Shown: positions 45,664 to 55,930 of the stretch, in pieces
Layout of the letters: every line of letters begins with the position of its first letter
How positions within the stretch are numbered: the first letter of the stretch is position 1
From: Zelonia costaricensis
Taxonomy: Eukaryota > Euglenozoa > Kinetoplastea > Trypanosomatida > Trypanosomatidae
Direction of reading: 5' to 3'
Assembly (NCBI GenBank): GCA_030849075.1
Contig: JASAOO010003541.1
Span: 45,621 to 109,620, forward strand
DNA length: 64,000 nt
Position numbers and translations under genes: made by a program
Notes under the pieces: generated by a model
Databases searched by the model: none
Told to the model about the DNA's origin: nothing
Seen by the model: the letters and a program-made list of their open reading frames with translations, nothing else

Positions 45664-46737
45664 TCAATACATGTACTTGAGCAAGCGGCTCAGCACCGCG
45701 TCGTCGCTGGCGTCGAGGACGCCGGTTGTCAGAACCGGCAGCGGCCAGTCAAGAACGACCTCCTCCGTGGCGCGCAGCGGCTGCCGCAGGGTGAGGCAGA
45801 GGAAGTAGTGCGCCTCCAGCAGACGCTCCAGCTCCGCCAGCGCGGCATCGCCGCGACCCCGGGCAACCGCGTCCGCCACAAGCTCGTCGCGGAGAAAGCG
45901 CGGCAGCGTGTCCAGCGAGGTCGCCACCTCGATGTCGGCGTTCACGACGCGGCCGATGTTGTCTGGGCCGTTCACCAGGTCCAGAAACGGCACCACGCCG
46001 CACTCGAGGCCGTCGTTCAGCAGCGCGGCCCCGTCATCGCCATCTTCCCCTGCGACCTCGTCGTGGCTGCTCGACGGGCCACGGCTCGCGCATCGTGTCG
46101 CGGGCCATGCAGTGGGCAGCAGGCGGCTGCGCGACAGCAGCACCTCCACCGCCCACGCAAAGCGGCCGAAGCACGGCAGAAGGTTGTCCGGGCGGAGCAC
46201 GGCGTACGCAGCGGCCGTCTCTGCGTGGATGCGCTGGCGTGCTTTGCGGTAGTACGGCAGGAGCGTCGGGTGATGCACGCGGCAGTGCCGCTCCGCCGAG
46301 TCGCGCTGGTCCGTGAAGGCCTCCATGGACGGAAGGCTCTGCAGCCAGCCCCACAGCGGCGAGACGCTTCGGTGCTGCTCCAGAGCCAGCCGCCACGCCA
46401 GCTCCGCCCACTGCGGGCTGCCGACGAGGAAGGCGAGCAGCCCTTCCTGTACCGACGGGTCCGTAGGTGCCGCCGAGGCACCCGCCGCCTGCGCCGTCCA
46501 CGGGTCACAGAACGCCGTCTTCAAGCCCACGCGGGAGAGGACGGAGTTGGTGCAGAACCGCTTCGATGGGACAGCCAGCAGGGCCGTGCCGGCGTCGCAC
46601 GCGTCGCGCACGTAGACGCCCATGCCCACCCCAGCATCGCGCTTCTCGATCAAGGTCGTGGGGTGGATGCCGATGTGCTCGAGGATGGCGTACGTCGAGA
46701 GATACTCGGCGAACTTGGCCGACCGCCTCGCCCGCAT
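45664..46737 (-). CDS. SETD3/LSMT-like SET-fold protein, catalytic motifs altered
   Basis: A 357-residue protein from the ATG at 46737 (MRARRSAKFAEYL). The N-terminal SET half is seen at about 36-57 (GVGMGVYVRDACDAG, the G-x-G-[VL]-x-A segment). A helical insertion follows, as in the SETD3/Rubisco methyltransferase group (the iSET region). The C-terminal half shows VVPFLDLVNGPDN (N256-G257), where active enzymes have D-x-x-N-H, and then L-R-A-T-E-E-V-V-L-D330-W331, where they have G-E-E-[VL]-x-x-x-Y-G. So the overall fold is recognisable but the His and the catalytic Tyr appear to be missing. Active members methylate lysine or histidine of proteins such as actin. This one may bind without methylating, or use another residue. 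Confidence 0.7.
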   Translation of the reverse strand: MRARRSAKFAEYLSTYAILEHIGIHPTTLIEKRDAGVGMGVYVRDACDAGTALLAVPSKRFCTNSVLSRVGLKTAFCDPWTAQAAGASAAPTDPSVQEGLLAFLVGSPQWAELAWRLALEQHRSVSPLWGWLQSLPSMEAFTDQRDSAERHCRVHHPTLLPYYRKARQRIHAETAAAYAVLRPDNLLPCFGRFAWAVEVLLSRSRLLPTAWPATRCASRGPSSSHDEVAGEDGDDGAALLNDGLECGVVPFLDLVNGPDNIGRVVNADIEVATSLDTLPRFLRDELVADAVARGRGDAALAELERLLEAHYFLCLTLRQPLRATEEVVLDWPLPVLTTGVLDASDDAVLSRLLKYMY

Positions 46738-47651
46738 CGCGGAGGGGACCGACCGAGCAGGCGTGGAGGGTGGTGAGTAACAGCGCCAAAGGCAGAGCGT
46801 CTCGTGGGTGGCCGCTAATTGTGTTTTCCTGTTTTTTTTTGTAAGTAAGAGCGTAGTCTGTGAGGAGATAAGGGATGCGGTGGGGGAGCGGCGGTGACGA
46901 CGGTCAGCACGCGGGTTCGCAGCGATCACACGCTCCTGCCTTCGCGCGCGTTAAGCGGGGCGAGCGTTTGTGGTCGCGTGACAGACGGGGTGGCTCAGCG
47001 CGCGTCTGTTGACGGGCCCATCGTGCGGCAGCTGAGGCGCGGCTCTCCCTCCGGTGGAAGAGAAGCACGAGATGCGGCGCGCAGTGAAGCCGCTTAAAGA
47101 GGACGTCAAGCGTCACAGAGGCGCTATGTGCAGAGGCGGTGAGCAGACAGAGAAGAGGAGCCGCAGAGGCGGTTGGGGGGGGGACGCAGTAGAATTAGGG
47201 GAGCATGCCAAGACGCAGGCGGTGCCTTGCGTGCGCATTACTTCTTTTTAAAAGCCTGTACCGCACACACACACACACACACACGCATGCACCTCTGCGT
47301 CCTCTGCTCTTCTCTTCTCTCATAGCCGGGCAGCCGTCACCTCTCACGGAGCAGCGCGACCACCCCAGGGCCAGGGCTTGAAGGTGGAGTCGAAGGTACA
47401 GAGGGCGTCACACAAGTGGGGTGCCATGTGTGGCGCCGCCAACAAATTTCCTTTGTTCATACAGCAGCCGATCCCACAGAGGAAGACGCGTCGCTCAGCA
47501 GACGAGCGACGCACCACGCACCACCACGCTGCACGACAAGCACGAGCAGAGGCACGACACCACAGCTGTGTTTCCCCACGCCAACTGGCTCTCGCAACCA
47601 CCCAGGAAGCCACCGCTTCCGTTGCTCGCGACGGACACCACACCCCTCGTC
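46738..47651. other. Non-coding spacer, about 0.9 kb
   Basis: No gene is supported. A T run is at about 46832-46840 on the plus strand. A CA repeat is at 47263-47284. The pyrimidine-rich minus-strand sequence just upstream of 46737 (CACCACCCTCCACGCCTG) has no clear AG before the ATG. Confidence 0.45.
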
Positions 47652-50600
47652 TCAGTCTTCCGCTGCCGCCCTATCCTGCTGTGCCGCGTACCGCATCGTC
47701 GCCTTCACGGTCGCCGCCTGCCGCAGCACCACCGCCTCCGCAGAAGAGTTGCCCGCGGTGTGCAGTAGGCTGCTGTACTCGCCCAGGGCGTGCAGCACCG
47801 TCTCCGTCATGGCGCCAGGCGTCGCCGGCCGCGACGGCGACGTGTCCGGGGTCCGGGCCACGGGACTGCAAAGCGCCGTGTCCGGCCACGACAAGATTGT
47901 CTCATGGTACTGCGCCAGCGCCAGCGCCAGCACACCCGCCACGTCGGTGAAGTGCGCCGACTCGGCCAGCAGCGACAGGGCCGCCAGCGGCGGCGGCTGC
48001 ATTTCCCCGGTTGCCGCCGGCCCACCGCTCGCGAGAAGCAGCGCCGCACCGAGCAGGCGGTAGCCCCGCTGCACCGACAGCGCAGACCAGCGCTGCAGCA
48101 CCTCCGTCATCTGCGGGCGCTGCAGCTGGGGCACGGCCTTAACGAGCAGCGCCGCCTCGCGCCAGCGCCCCTTGGACTGCAGCGTCACACACGCGCTGCG
48201 GTACTCGCCGGCCAGCACGAGCTTCTCCACGGCGGCCTCCACCTCCCCCTGCGCCAGCAGCATCGCCGCCGCCCGCTTCGCCGACGCCACGAAGAGCGCC
48301 GCAGTGGCCGAGTCGGCCGACGACGACGTGACCGCCGTGGACGCGGCGACGGCCATGCTGAGGGTGGCGAGCTCGTTGTAGTTGCTCGACTGCGACGGCG
48401 CGTCAAGCAGAACCTCAATGACGTGCTGGCGCTGCTCCAGCCGCAGCCAGTCGCGCGCCAGGGCGAGGCGCACGACGCTGTCGTCGCCGGTACGGTAGCT
48501 GCGCGTGTTGACGAGCAGCGCCGCCGTGCGCTGTTCATTCAGCAGGATGCGGTTGCGACGCACCACGTGCGGAGCCGCCAGCGCCTCCGAGTACGCGTCG
48601 GCCCCCGCGTACGTCTCCGGCACGCTGCGCGTCTCATCGTCCGGCGCCGTGCCGTTGGTGCGGAGCGGCGGCAGGAGCGCCTCTGCCGCAAGTGCGGCAT
48701 CAGCGGGCAACGGTGTTGCAGCGGTGGTGCGCCGCGCTCCGGCTGGGGCGAGCGCTGAGGGCGACCACTGGCTGAGCACGTCCGCGGCGAGGCAGAGAAA
48801 GCGCTGCTTCGTGGCCTGCCCAAAGAAGCCGGCCACGACGGCGGCCCGCCGCAGCCACGTCGCCCCCGTGGCCGGCCCGCACCGCCGCAGCAGCCGCAGC
48901 ACGTCGCGCGGCACCATGGTAATGCGGTACAGCTCCAGCTCCTCCTGAAGCGTGCACACGTCCTCGGTGATGAGCTGCCCGAACGGCCCGCGGCAGGGCC
49001 GCGCCGCGACGGGCACCGCGTCCAGCACGGCGCTCGGGGGCGCACGCAGCGGCGCCGCGGCCGCCAGCGCGACGTTGCCGCTGCTGAGACTCTCGTCTTG
49101 CCCAGCCGCCGCAGACGGGCTGCCGAGCTCGAGCGACACCTGCACGTACGTGCGGTGCGCAGGGAGGAGGAAGGCGACGTTTTTCAGCGGCCGGCGCAGG
49201 GCGCGGTAGCGGACGCTGCTGTTCATCTCGGCCAAGGTGGGGTCAAAGACGTACAGGCTGCCGTCCGTGCCCAGCACGCAGAGCGACTCGCCGGCCCAGT
49301 ACAGCGAGAGCGCCCGCACGTCGCTGGCCATTCCAGCCGTCGACAGCGCGCGGCGCTCGCCGGTGACAACGTCCCACACGGCGAACACGCCGCTCTCGAA
49401 TAGCACCGCGACGGCCCGGGCCGCGCTGAAGTCGCCTGCCGGTAACGCCGCCGTCGGCGACGCCGCCTCGTCGCCCCCGCCGCCCTCACGCGCAAACGAT
49501 CCAGACGCGGCCCACGCCAGCGGGGAGGAGAAGCTCACAAATTCCGCCCCACTCGCGGCGCGCGACGGCGGGGGTGGCCCGGCGATGTGGCGGACGGCGC
49601 CGCTGCTGAGCGGGGGGTCGAGCAGCGGCCGCACCGCGAGCCGCGTCCCCTGTGCGTGCAGTGCGAGGCCGCTGCCGCTGCCGTCCCACATGACAAGGGC
49701 GTTGCCGACAACGCCGGAGCGGACCGTCCACTGCGTGGCGGCCTGGCTCAGCAGCGGGATGGCGTCACGGCTGACGACGACGCGGTCCTTGTACACGGAC
49801 CACAGCGACAGCGTCCCCTCGGAGAAGAGGACGGCGAGCAGCTGGGGCGTGCCCTGAACGCCACTCACGCAGCGCCGCATCGACGCCGGGGCCCACGACA
49901 CGTTGGCGACGCCGAGGCCGGAGTGGATGTGCACGAGCCGGCTGTCCTCCGCCGTCCAAACCTCGAAGGTACCGTTCCAGTACGCGAGCAGCACGTAGGT
50001 CGTCGTCGGGTCCATGGAAATCTCCTTCATGCGCGACTGCTCGGGCACCGAGGACGGCTTACGCAGCACCCGCACCACCTCGCCGGTGCGCGTGTCGATG
50101 AGAGAGACTTGGTGGTGGTGGCGAGCCTGCTGGGTGCGGTTCGAGACGACCCACACGAGGTCGCTCCACTTGTACCCGCACAGCAGCACCATCTGCGTGC
50201 CGCCCGAATAGACGAGGTTGAAGCGGCGCACCGCCGTGCTGTGCGTGACGTCCATGACGACGAGATGGCCACTCTCCAGCGCGACGCAGCAGTGGTGGAC
50301 GCCGACGGGGCAGCACGTCAGCGGCCGCACGACGGGCGCCAGCCAGCAGTCCATCAGCCGCCAGCGACGCGTCCGTGCCACGTACTCCCAATGCACGATG
50401 GCGCCGTCCTCGAAGAGCACGGCGAAGCGCGATGAGTCGAGCTCCGACTGCACGACGTTCACGCAGAGCTTCGCGTTGATGCGGACGCCGCGCACATCGG
50501 TCGCGACAGAGGTGAAGCGGTCGTGGCGCGTGACGTGCCACGCCACGAGGCGCTGGTCGGAGCCGAAGGAGTACATGATGGGCAGCTGCAACGACGCTGT

Positions 50601-51602
50601 CGCCGCCGTCGCCTGTGGCGAGGGAGTGCGCCCTGCCGCGGGGGCCGCATCACCACCGGCGGCCGCGCAAGCAGCAGGCGACACACACGCCGCCGTGCCG
50701 CTTGCCGAGGACCGAAAGATGCGCCTGAACTCGACCTCGTCGGGCATCCACAGGAGGGACTCGTTCAGCATCAAGCCGAGCTTCCAGTCGTAGCAGCCGA
50801 CGGTGTTGCGCGTCGCAAAGTACAGCACCTCCTCCTGCGCATCGCTGAAGAAGGCGTCGACGACAGTGGCGGCACCATCGCTGCTGTCGTAGATGAGGTC
50901 TTTAGCCACCGGCGCGGCCGCGCCGCTCTCGAGCTGGACGGACGCGATGATGCGCAGGCGGTCGCCGAGTACGACGGCGCAGCTGTGCTGGTCACTCAGC
51001 CGCGACAGGGCGACGAGCGACGGTCGGCTGGCGCTGCCGAGGAGGGAGCTCTGCGGCACCTCTAGCGGCAGGTGCCCGGGTGGCAGCGGGGTGCTGTCGA
51101 CGAGGTGGGCGTTGAAGACGTAGCTCGTGCTGGCCTGGGTGACGACGAGGAGGTGGTCGTCCGTGAGGAGGGTCAGGGATTGCACCGGCGCCTGGCACGG
51201 GGTGTGGATTGAGGTCAGCGCCACGCCTTCGACGACATCCCAGTACATGAGGACGCCGTTCGCGTCGCCGCTCCACAGGAAGAGGCCGGTCTGCAGGTAC
51301 GACGCCGGCGGCCGCCGCCACAAGAGCGCCGTCACGGTCGCCCGATGCCCGCTGAGCGACTGCGTGAGCAGCATGCTGTTCATGTCGTAGACAAAGATAA
51401 TCTCACCGGCGTTGGTGACGGCAGAGCTGCAGGCCAGCAGGTGCTGCGGGCCGTAGCTGGCAGACTGGTAGGCGAAGAAGCCGACATCGGAAAGAATAGT
51501 AGGGAAGCCGCTGTTGCTGTGGGTGTTGCCGCAGCCCGGGATCACCTTTGGGCACAGTGGCGGCGCTGGCGACGGCGGCACCGGCGCTGATGTCACGCTC
51601 AT
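47652..51602 (-). CDS. WDR11-like WD40/alpha-solenoid protein
   Basis: A 1,316-residue protein from the ATG at 51602. The N-terminal two thirds are WD40-type repeats; clear blades include ATVTALLWRRPPASYLQTG then DANGVLMYWDVVEG at about 95-140. Further blades, diverged and separated by Ala/Ser-rich loops, continue to about residue 900. The C-terminal third is alpha-helical. Its segment AAAMLLAQGEVEAAVEKLVL, followed by SACVTLQSKGRWREAALLVK, matches the pattern I know from human WDR11 (MIANGKLAEGVQLL, then CRYLQTYGEWNRAAWLAK). WDR11 works with FAM91A1 to tether endosome-derived vesicles at the trans-Golgi and binds acidic-cluster cargo. A traffic role here is inferred from that match. No signal peptide or membrane segment is seen. 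Confidence in the WDR11 family is moderate. Confidence 0.75.
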   Translation of the reverse strand: MSVTSAPVPPSPAPPLCPKVIPGCGNTHSNSGFPTILSDVGFFAYQSASYGPQHLLACSSAVTNAGEIIFVYDMNSMLLTQSLSGHRATVTALLWRRPPASYLQTGLFLWSGDANGVLMYWDVVEGVALTSIHTPCQAPVQSLTLLTDDHLLVVTQASTSYVFNAHLVDSTPLPPGHLPLEVPQSSLLGSASRPSLVALSRLSDQHSCAVVLGDRLRIIASVQLESGAAAPVAKDLIYDSSDGAATVVDAFFSDAQEEVLYFATRNTVGCYDWKLGLMLNESLLWMPDEVEFRRIFRSSASGTAACVSPAACAAAGGDAAPAAGRTPSPQATAATASLQLPIMYSFGSDQRLVAWHVTRHDRFTSVATDVRGVRINAKLCVNVVQSELDSSRFAVLFEDGAIVHWEYVARTRRWRLMDCWLAPVVRPLTCCPVGVHHCCVALESGHLVVMDVTHSTAVRRFNLVYSGGTQMVLLCGYKWSDLVWVVSNRTQQARHHHQVSLIDTRTGEVVRVLRKPSSVPEQSRMKEISMDPTTTYVLLAYWNGTFEVWTAEDSRLVHIHSGLGVANVSWAPASMRRCVSGVQGTPQLLAVLFSEGTLSLWSVYKDRVVVSRDAIPLLSQAATQWTVRSGVVGNALVMWDGSGSGLALHAQGTRLAVRPLLDPPLSSGAVRHIAGPPPPSRAASGAEFVSFSSPLAWAASGSFAREGGGGDEAASPTAALPAGDFSAARAVAVLFESGVFAVWDVVTGERRALSTAGMASDVRALSLYWAGESLCVLGTDGSLYVFDPTLAEMNSSVRYRALRRPLKNVAFLLPAHRTYVQVSLELGSPSAAAGQDESLSSGNVALAAAAPLRAPPSAVLDAVPVAARPCRGPFGQLITEDVCTLQEELELYRITMVPRDVLRLLRRCGPATGATWLRRAAVVAGFFGQATKQRFLCLAADVLSQWSPSALAPAGARRTTAATPLPADAALAAEALLPPLRTNGTAPDDETRSVPETYAGADAYSEALAAPHVVRRNRILLNEQRTAALLVNTRSYRTGDDSVVRLALARDWLRLEQRQHVIEVLLDAPSQSSNYNELATLSMAVAASTAVTSSSADSATAALFVASAKRAAAMLLAQGEVEAAVEKLVLAGEYRSACVTLQSKGRWREAALLVKAVPQLQRPQMTEVLQRWSALSVQRGYRLLGAALLLASGGPAATGEMQPPPLAALSLLAESAHFTDVAGVLALALAQYHETILSWPDTALCSPVARTPDTSPSRPATPGAMTETVLHALGEYSSLLHTAGNSSAEAVVLRQAATVKATMRYAAQQDRAAAED

Positions 51603-54145
51603 CTGTGCGACGGCAGGCTCTACAACGAATCGGAATAGCGTGCACACACACGCACACCTCTGGAGCTTTGCGTTCTGCGCGTGTGCGTGTGTGTGTGTGT
51701 GGAGGGGGGGGGGGTTCTCGTGCGCCTGCGCAAGGAAGGACCTGCACACGCGGTCAGCTTTGTTCGTCAGCAAGAGCACCGGTACCGTCTACTTCCGCAG
51801 GTGCACTTCCCGTTGTGAGCGTCTGTATGAGATGTCGTGTTGAGCTCCAAAAGGCAAAGGCTCCCAAAAGCCCAGCGGCGTGAAGCCTGCGGGGGGGGGG
51901 GGCAAGCAGTACGGTGTGCAAGAGCTGGGGTGTCCGCCTTCCACAGTGCGCGCGTCAGCGACGCCGCAGCGCAGGTGCGAAAGACGTGGGTTGGACGAGG
52001 CAATCAGAAGCGCGGCACCGGCTTTGTACTCGTGAAAGCGGCACAGCACCGACGGGAGGAGAAAAGAGTGGAAATCGAGCTCACGTCAAAGCACACACAC
52101 AAAAAAAAAAGGGCATCGCCTGACTCTGTGTCGGGCTGCCGCTGGACCCGCCTGAGACGACACCGCAACCGAAATCATCGCCTTCAACGCATCTCGTGAA
52201 GAGCGCCGCCGTTTCGTCTGCGCCGCCCCCTCCCGTCGTTATGCAGCGCTGTCTTGCGTGCTGTTACGGCTGCATGCCATCATTTCAGCTTTTCTTTCCC
52301 CGTAAATGGTGTGCCTTGTGGCGTACCTCCAGCCTTGCGGTACACTTTCTACGAACTCGCACGCGGCGCGAGCAGTTGGGGGTGGGTCAGCCATGCCTAA
52401 ACTCTCTGCCTCACCCGTTCTCTCCCTGTCAGTCACTCACCGCCCGCCCTTGCCGACCGAGCTGTCGAGTACGGAAAGGGGGAGAGGCCGGTTGCGTTGT
52501 GCGGAGGCGTGCAGCCACCGTCGCACCGGAGGAGAAGAGGCCCAGCCACCACACGTTAGTTACTCACACGTCTCTGGTGTACAGCACAGCGGGCAGCTGC
52601 CGCAGCATCGCACCGCGAAACACCGACGAGACGGCGGCGTCAGCGAAACTGGCGCGAAGACGTGTTGGAATGTCGAGAAGTGTAACAAGAGAAGAAAAAA
52701 GGGGAAAGAAGCGAACGCAGTGAAAAGAAAAGCGAGAAAAGCGACCTACAAGTCGAGCACGCTGCAGCCCAGCAGCAGAGTCAACCGCACTCCACCGTGA
52801 CGCCCAGGACGGGGGTGCTGGCGGAAGTGCGTCGTACGCTGTCGCAGAAATAAGAGCCAATGAACAAAAGGTCATACAGGGAACACGCAAGAGACGCGAC
52901 ATGTGGGAAGACGAGTGAGCGGCCTGGGGTAGGGAGCCGAGGAGCTCCGCCGCCGCTCCACGTGCGGGGGGGGGGGGAGGCGGCGGGACCCTCCCCCACG
53001 CCCGCAAAGCCGCACAGAGGGAAGCAAGAGGAGAGAAAAATAGAACCGACCAGCGAAGCGAAACGTAGAGGACGCGGTTTTGGGTGGGGGGAGGGGGTGC
53101 GTCGTACGGTGCACAAGGAGGCCGAGCGTGGTGGAACGGAACGGAACGAACACACGCCTAAGAAACGAGCGAGACGGGGAGGGTGGGGGAAGTGGACGCC
53201 GTTGCCGTTGCATTCGCATCAAAGTGCGCCAGAGAAGAAAACAACGAGGTGGAAAACAAAAACAGAAAAACAAATGAAAGACGAGGACAAGAGAAGTCAC
53301 ACGAAACGTCTTGGAGAACCGGCGTGGATTCTCGTCTTTTTTTTTTCTGTTTGATTTGTTTTTTTGCGGATGTTGTTTTTGAGGGAGGGGGTGTGAAGCG
53401 GTGCATCCGTGTACGACGATGGGGAGACGAACTCGGCGCTGGCGAAACAGAAACAAAAACTCAAACACACACACGCGCGCGCGCACAAACACAAAAAGGA
53501 ACGAGAAGACGACAAGAACAGCACCACACAGAGTGAAGGGAAGCTGCAGAGTGAAGCACAGGAGAGGCGGCAGCAAGAAGTTTCCGGCCCAATTCTCCAC
53601 TCGCGGCGGCGTTGCACCGTCACCCGAGGGCCGAGAAGAGAGGAAGGATGCGACGACGCCCCCTCCTACTCACAGAAAGTGGTGACGCTCACGAGCCTAC
53701 AACCTCCAGCCCTCTCACACCCACACCCACCCACACACGCACAAACAGGCTCGCCGGAGTACGCGCGGGGGGGGGGGGTTGTAGGTTGGGGGAGGGCAAT
53801 AATATGAGCGAACGACTGACTTCCTCTAGCTTGCCTCTCTGCCTTCCTCCCGATGCAGCTTCCTCTGCCGCGCCGCTGGAGTCGTCCCAACCAAGGCACC
53901 ATCCGGTCATACATGCACGCACACACGAACACACCTTCACGCATCTTCACCACCACCACCACCTAGCGAGAGCTTGGAAGGAGGAGGAGGGAGGAGAGAA
54001 AGAGGGGTGGCGCCGCAGCGTCACTGAAAGGCGAAGAGGAGGGCGGGGGCAACACGGGAGAGGAGCCCGCGTCTCGCACGACACACCAGTACGAGTCGGC
54101 GAGGTGGGGGGCAAAGCAGAGAAGCAGGTGCGGCCGCCGGCGATG
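51603..54145. other. Non-coding spacer, about 2.5 kb
   Basis: No gene is supported. G runs occur at 51704-51714, 51891-51902 and about 52966-52977, an A run near 52101-52110, a T-rich plus-strand stretch at about 53337-53366 and CA repeats near 53464-53474. A G run of 10 is at about 53769-53778. The open frames here are dominated by Arg/Lys/Glu or by Phe/Leu/Ser and look like base-composition artefacts. It probably holds the 3' UTR of the PGM2 gene. Confidence 0.5.
51675..51714 (-). promoter_or_regulatory. Candidate trans-splice acceptor for the WDR11-like gene
   Basis: On the minus strand a run of C (plus G run at 51704-51714), a CA repeat and then GCGCAG are seen, with AG at 51676-51675. 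The predicted 5' UTR is about 72 bases. Confidence 0.4.
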
Positions 54146-55930
54146 CTACAGCTTGCCGAACAGCGCAGCGTCCTCGGGGCGCATCGCGAGGCCGTATTTG
54201 CGCGGCTGCATGAGCTGCTCCACCGCCTTCGCCACAAACTCGTGGAGGCTCTGCTGCCCCGATGCGTCTGACGTCACCATTTCCGCGTACCACTTGATCT
54301 TCGGCTCCGTGCCGCTGCCGCGCACCGTGATGCTGATGCCGCCGTCGACGTACAGCTTGATCATGGACGTCTTGCCGAGCGACGACCGCCCGTTCGGGGA
54401 CGCCGTGTCAACGCGGGCCGCAAGGTCGACGACACGAGTCACGGCGCGGCCCGCCACGTGTGTCGGGTACGAGCCAGCGGTGGCGGTGCGGATGCCCTGC
54501 AGCAGCACTCCCGTCATCCGCGGGTCCTCTGCTGTGACGTACGAGTTGTGCGTGAAGTGGTAGCCGTAGCGCTCGTAGAGGCGGCCGAGGTGCTCCTGCA
54601 GCGAGCACTGCCGCTCCTTGCGCAGGTAGCAGGCGAGGTCGGCCATGACGACAGCCGCCGTCACCCCGTCCTTGTCCATCACCCGCTCGCCCCACATGAA
54701 CCCAATTGCCTCCTCGTACGCGAACAGCGTCTGCAGGCCCTCCTTCTCCTTCCGCTCCAGCGCCGCGTTGCCCATGAATTTGAAGCCGGTCAGCGTCTCC
54801 ATGTACTGCACTCCCTCGCGCGCTGCGATCGTCTTGAGGATGCACGAGCTCACCACAGTGCAGAGCACGAGGCAGCGGTCCAGCGGGGTGCCCTCCCGCC
54901 GCGCCCGCTCAACTGCCCACCACCCCAGCAGCGTGCCGATCTCGTTGCCGTTGAAGACGCGCCAGTCCTGGCCGCCCGCGAGTCGCTCCGCCACGGCGAG
55001 GCGGTCCGCGTCTGGGTCGTTGGCCAGCACAACCGTTGCCCCACTGCGCTCGGCCGTGGCGAACGACAGCGCGAGCGCCGACTTGCCCTCTTCGGGGTTC
55101 GGGAAGCGCACGGTGGGGAAGTCGGGGTTCGGCCGCGCCTGCTCCGCCACGACGCTCACATGCGACTCCGGCAGGCACAGCACATCGCGCAGCCCGTGCA
55201 AGGTGAAGTCGGTGCCGACGCCGTGCATGGCCGTGTAGGCGAAGCGCACCGGGGCCGTCGGGTCGCCGGCTGGCGTGTAGCTCGACTTGAGCGTCGCGAA
55301 GTAGTCGGCAAAGACGACGTCGTACGGGTCGACGTGGTGGGCGGCGGTGAACGGGGCCCACGAGGCCTCACGCGGGGCGAGGTTCGCCTTGATAGCCGCC
55401 GCGATGTCGACGTCGGTCGGCGAGACGATCTGCGCGCCGTTGCTCCAGTACACCTTGAACCCGTTGTACGTCTTGGGGTTGTGGCTGGCCGTCACCATGA
55501 CGCCGGCGAGTGCCTTGTAGTACCGGATGGCGTACGGCACAAACGGGGTGGGGACGCAGCGGCGGTACAGGTACGTCTTGATGCCCTGCCCGTGCAGCAC
55601 CGTCGCCGTCATCTCCGCAAACTCGCGGCTGTGGTGTCGCCCATCGTAGCCGATCACGACGCCGCGCTCAAGCTCGACTGGGGCGAACTGCTGCTGCACG
55701 TACGCCGCCAGCCCCTGCGCCGTCTGCAGCACCGTGAGCCGGTTCATGTGCGCGTTGCCGGCCCCCATCGTCGAGCGCAGCCCGGCGGTTCCAAACGTCA
55801 TGCGCGTCGCAAGGCGCCGCTGCAGCTGCTCCGTGTCCTTCTTGGCGACGAGGCCCTCGATGACTCCGCGGGTTGCGGCGTCGCGGTCCCACGCGAGCCA
55901 CTGCTGCACCATCGCATCAAGCGACGACAT
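54146..55930 (-). CDS. PGM2: Phosphoglucomutase/phosphopentomutase (PGM2 type)
   Basis: A 594-residue alpha-D-phosphohexomutase that moves phosphate between the 1- and 6- (or 5-) positions of sugars, expected in the cytosol or glycosomes. All four family sites are intact. The substrate segment FGTAGLRSTMGAG is at about residue 46. The phospho-serine loop T-A-S149-H-N-P-K is followed by NGFKVYW. The metal loop is N304-D305-P-D307-A-D309-R. The sugar loop is GNEIG, with EEAIGF later. The phosphate-binding RGSGTEPKIK is near residue 540. The FGTAGLR opening and the spacing match PGM2 and related phosphomannomutase-like proteins rather than PGM1. Preference for glucose, ribose or mannose phosphate cannot be read from this. 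The C-terminus GKL has no PTS1 SKL-like signal. Confidence 0.92.
   Translation of the reverse strand: MSSLDAMVQQWLAWDRDAATRGVIEGLVAKKDTEQLQRRLATRMTFGTAGLRSTMGAGNAHMNRLTVLQTAQGLAAYVQQQFAPVELERGVVIGYDGRHHSREFAEMTATVLHGQGIKTYLYRRCVPTPFVPYAIRYYKALAGVMVTASHNPKTYNGFKVYWSNGAQIVSPTDVDIAAAIKANLAPREASWAPFTAAHHVDPYDVVFADYFATLKSSYTPAGDPTAPVRFAYTAMHGVGTDFTLHGLRDVLCLPESHVSVVAEQARPNPDFPTVRFPNPEEGKSALALSFATAERSGATVVLANDPDADRLAVAERLAGGQDWRVFNGNEIGTLLGWWAVERARREGTPLDRCLVLCTVVSSCILKTIAAREGVQYMETLTGFKFMGNAALERKEKEGLQTLFAYEEAIGFMWGERVMDKDGVTAAVVMADLACYLRKERQCSLQEHLGRLYERYGYHFTHNSYVTAEDPRMTGVLLQGIRTATAGSYPTHVAGRAVTRVVDLAARVDTASPNGRSSLGKTSMIKLYVDGGISITVRGSGTEPKIKWYAEMVTSDASGQQSLHEFVAKAVEQLMQPRKYGLAMRPEDAALFGKL

Noticed and set aside
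52872..53600. A 242-codon minus-strand frame with Phe/Leu-rich stretches resembling membrane spans
   Set aside because: The hydrophobic runs come from T-rich homopolymers (TTT, CTT) in spacer DNA. No conserved motif or clean start context is present.
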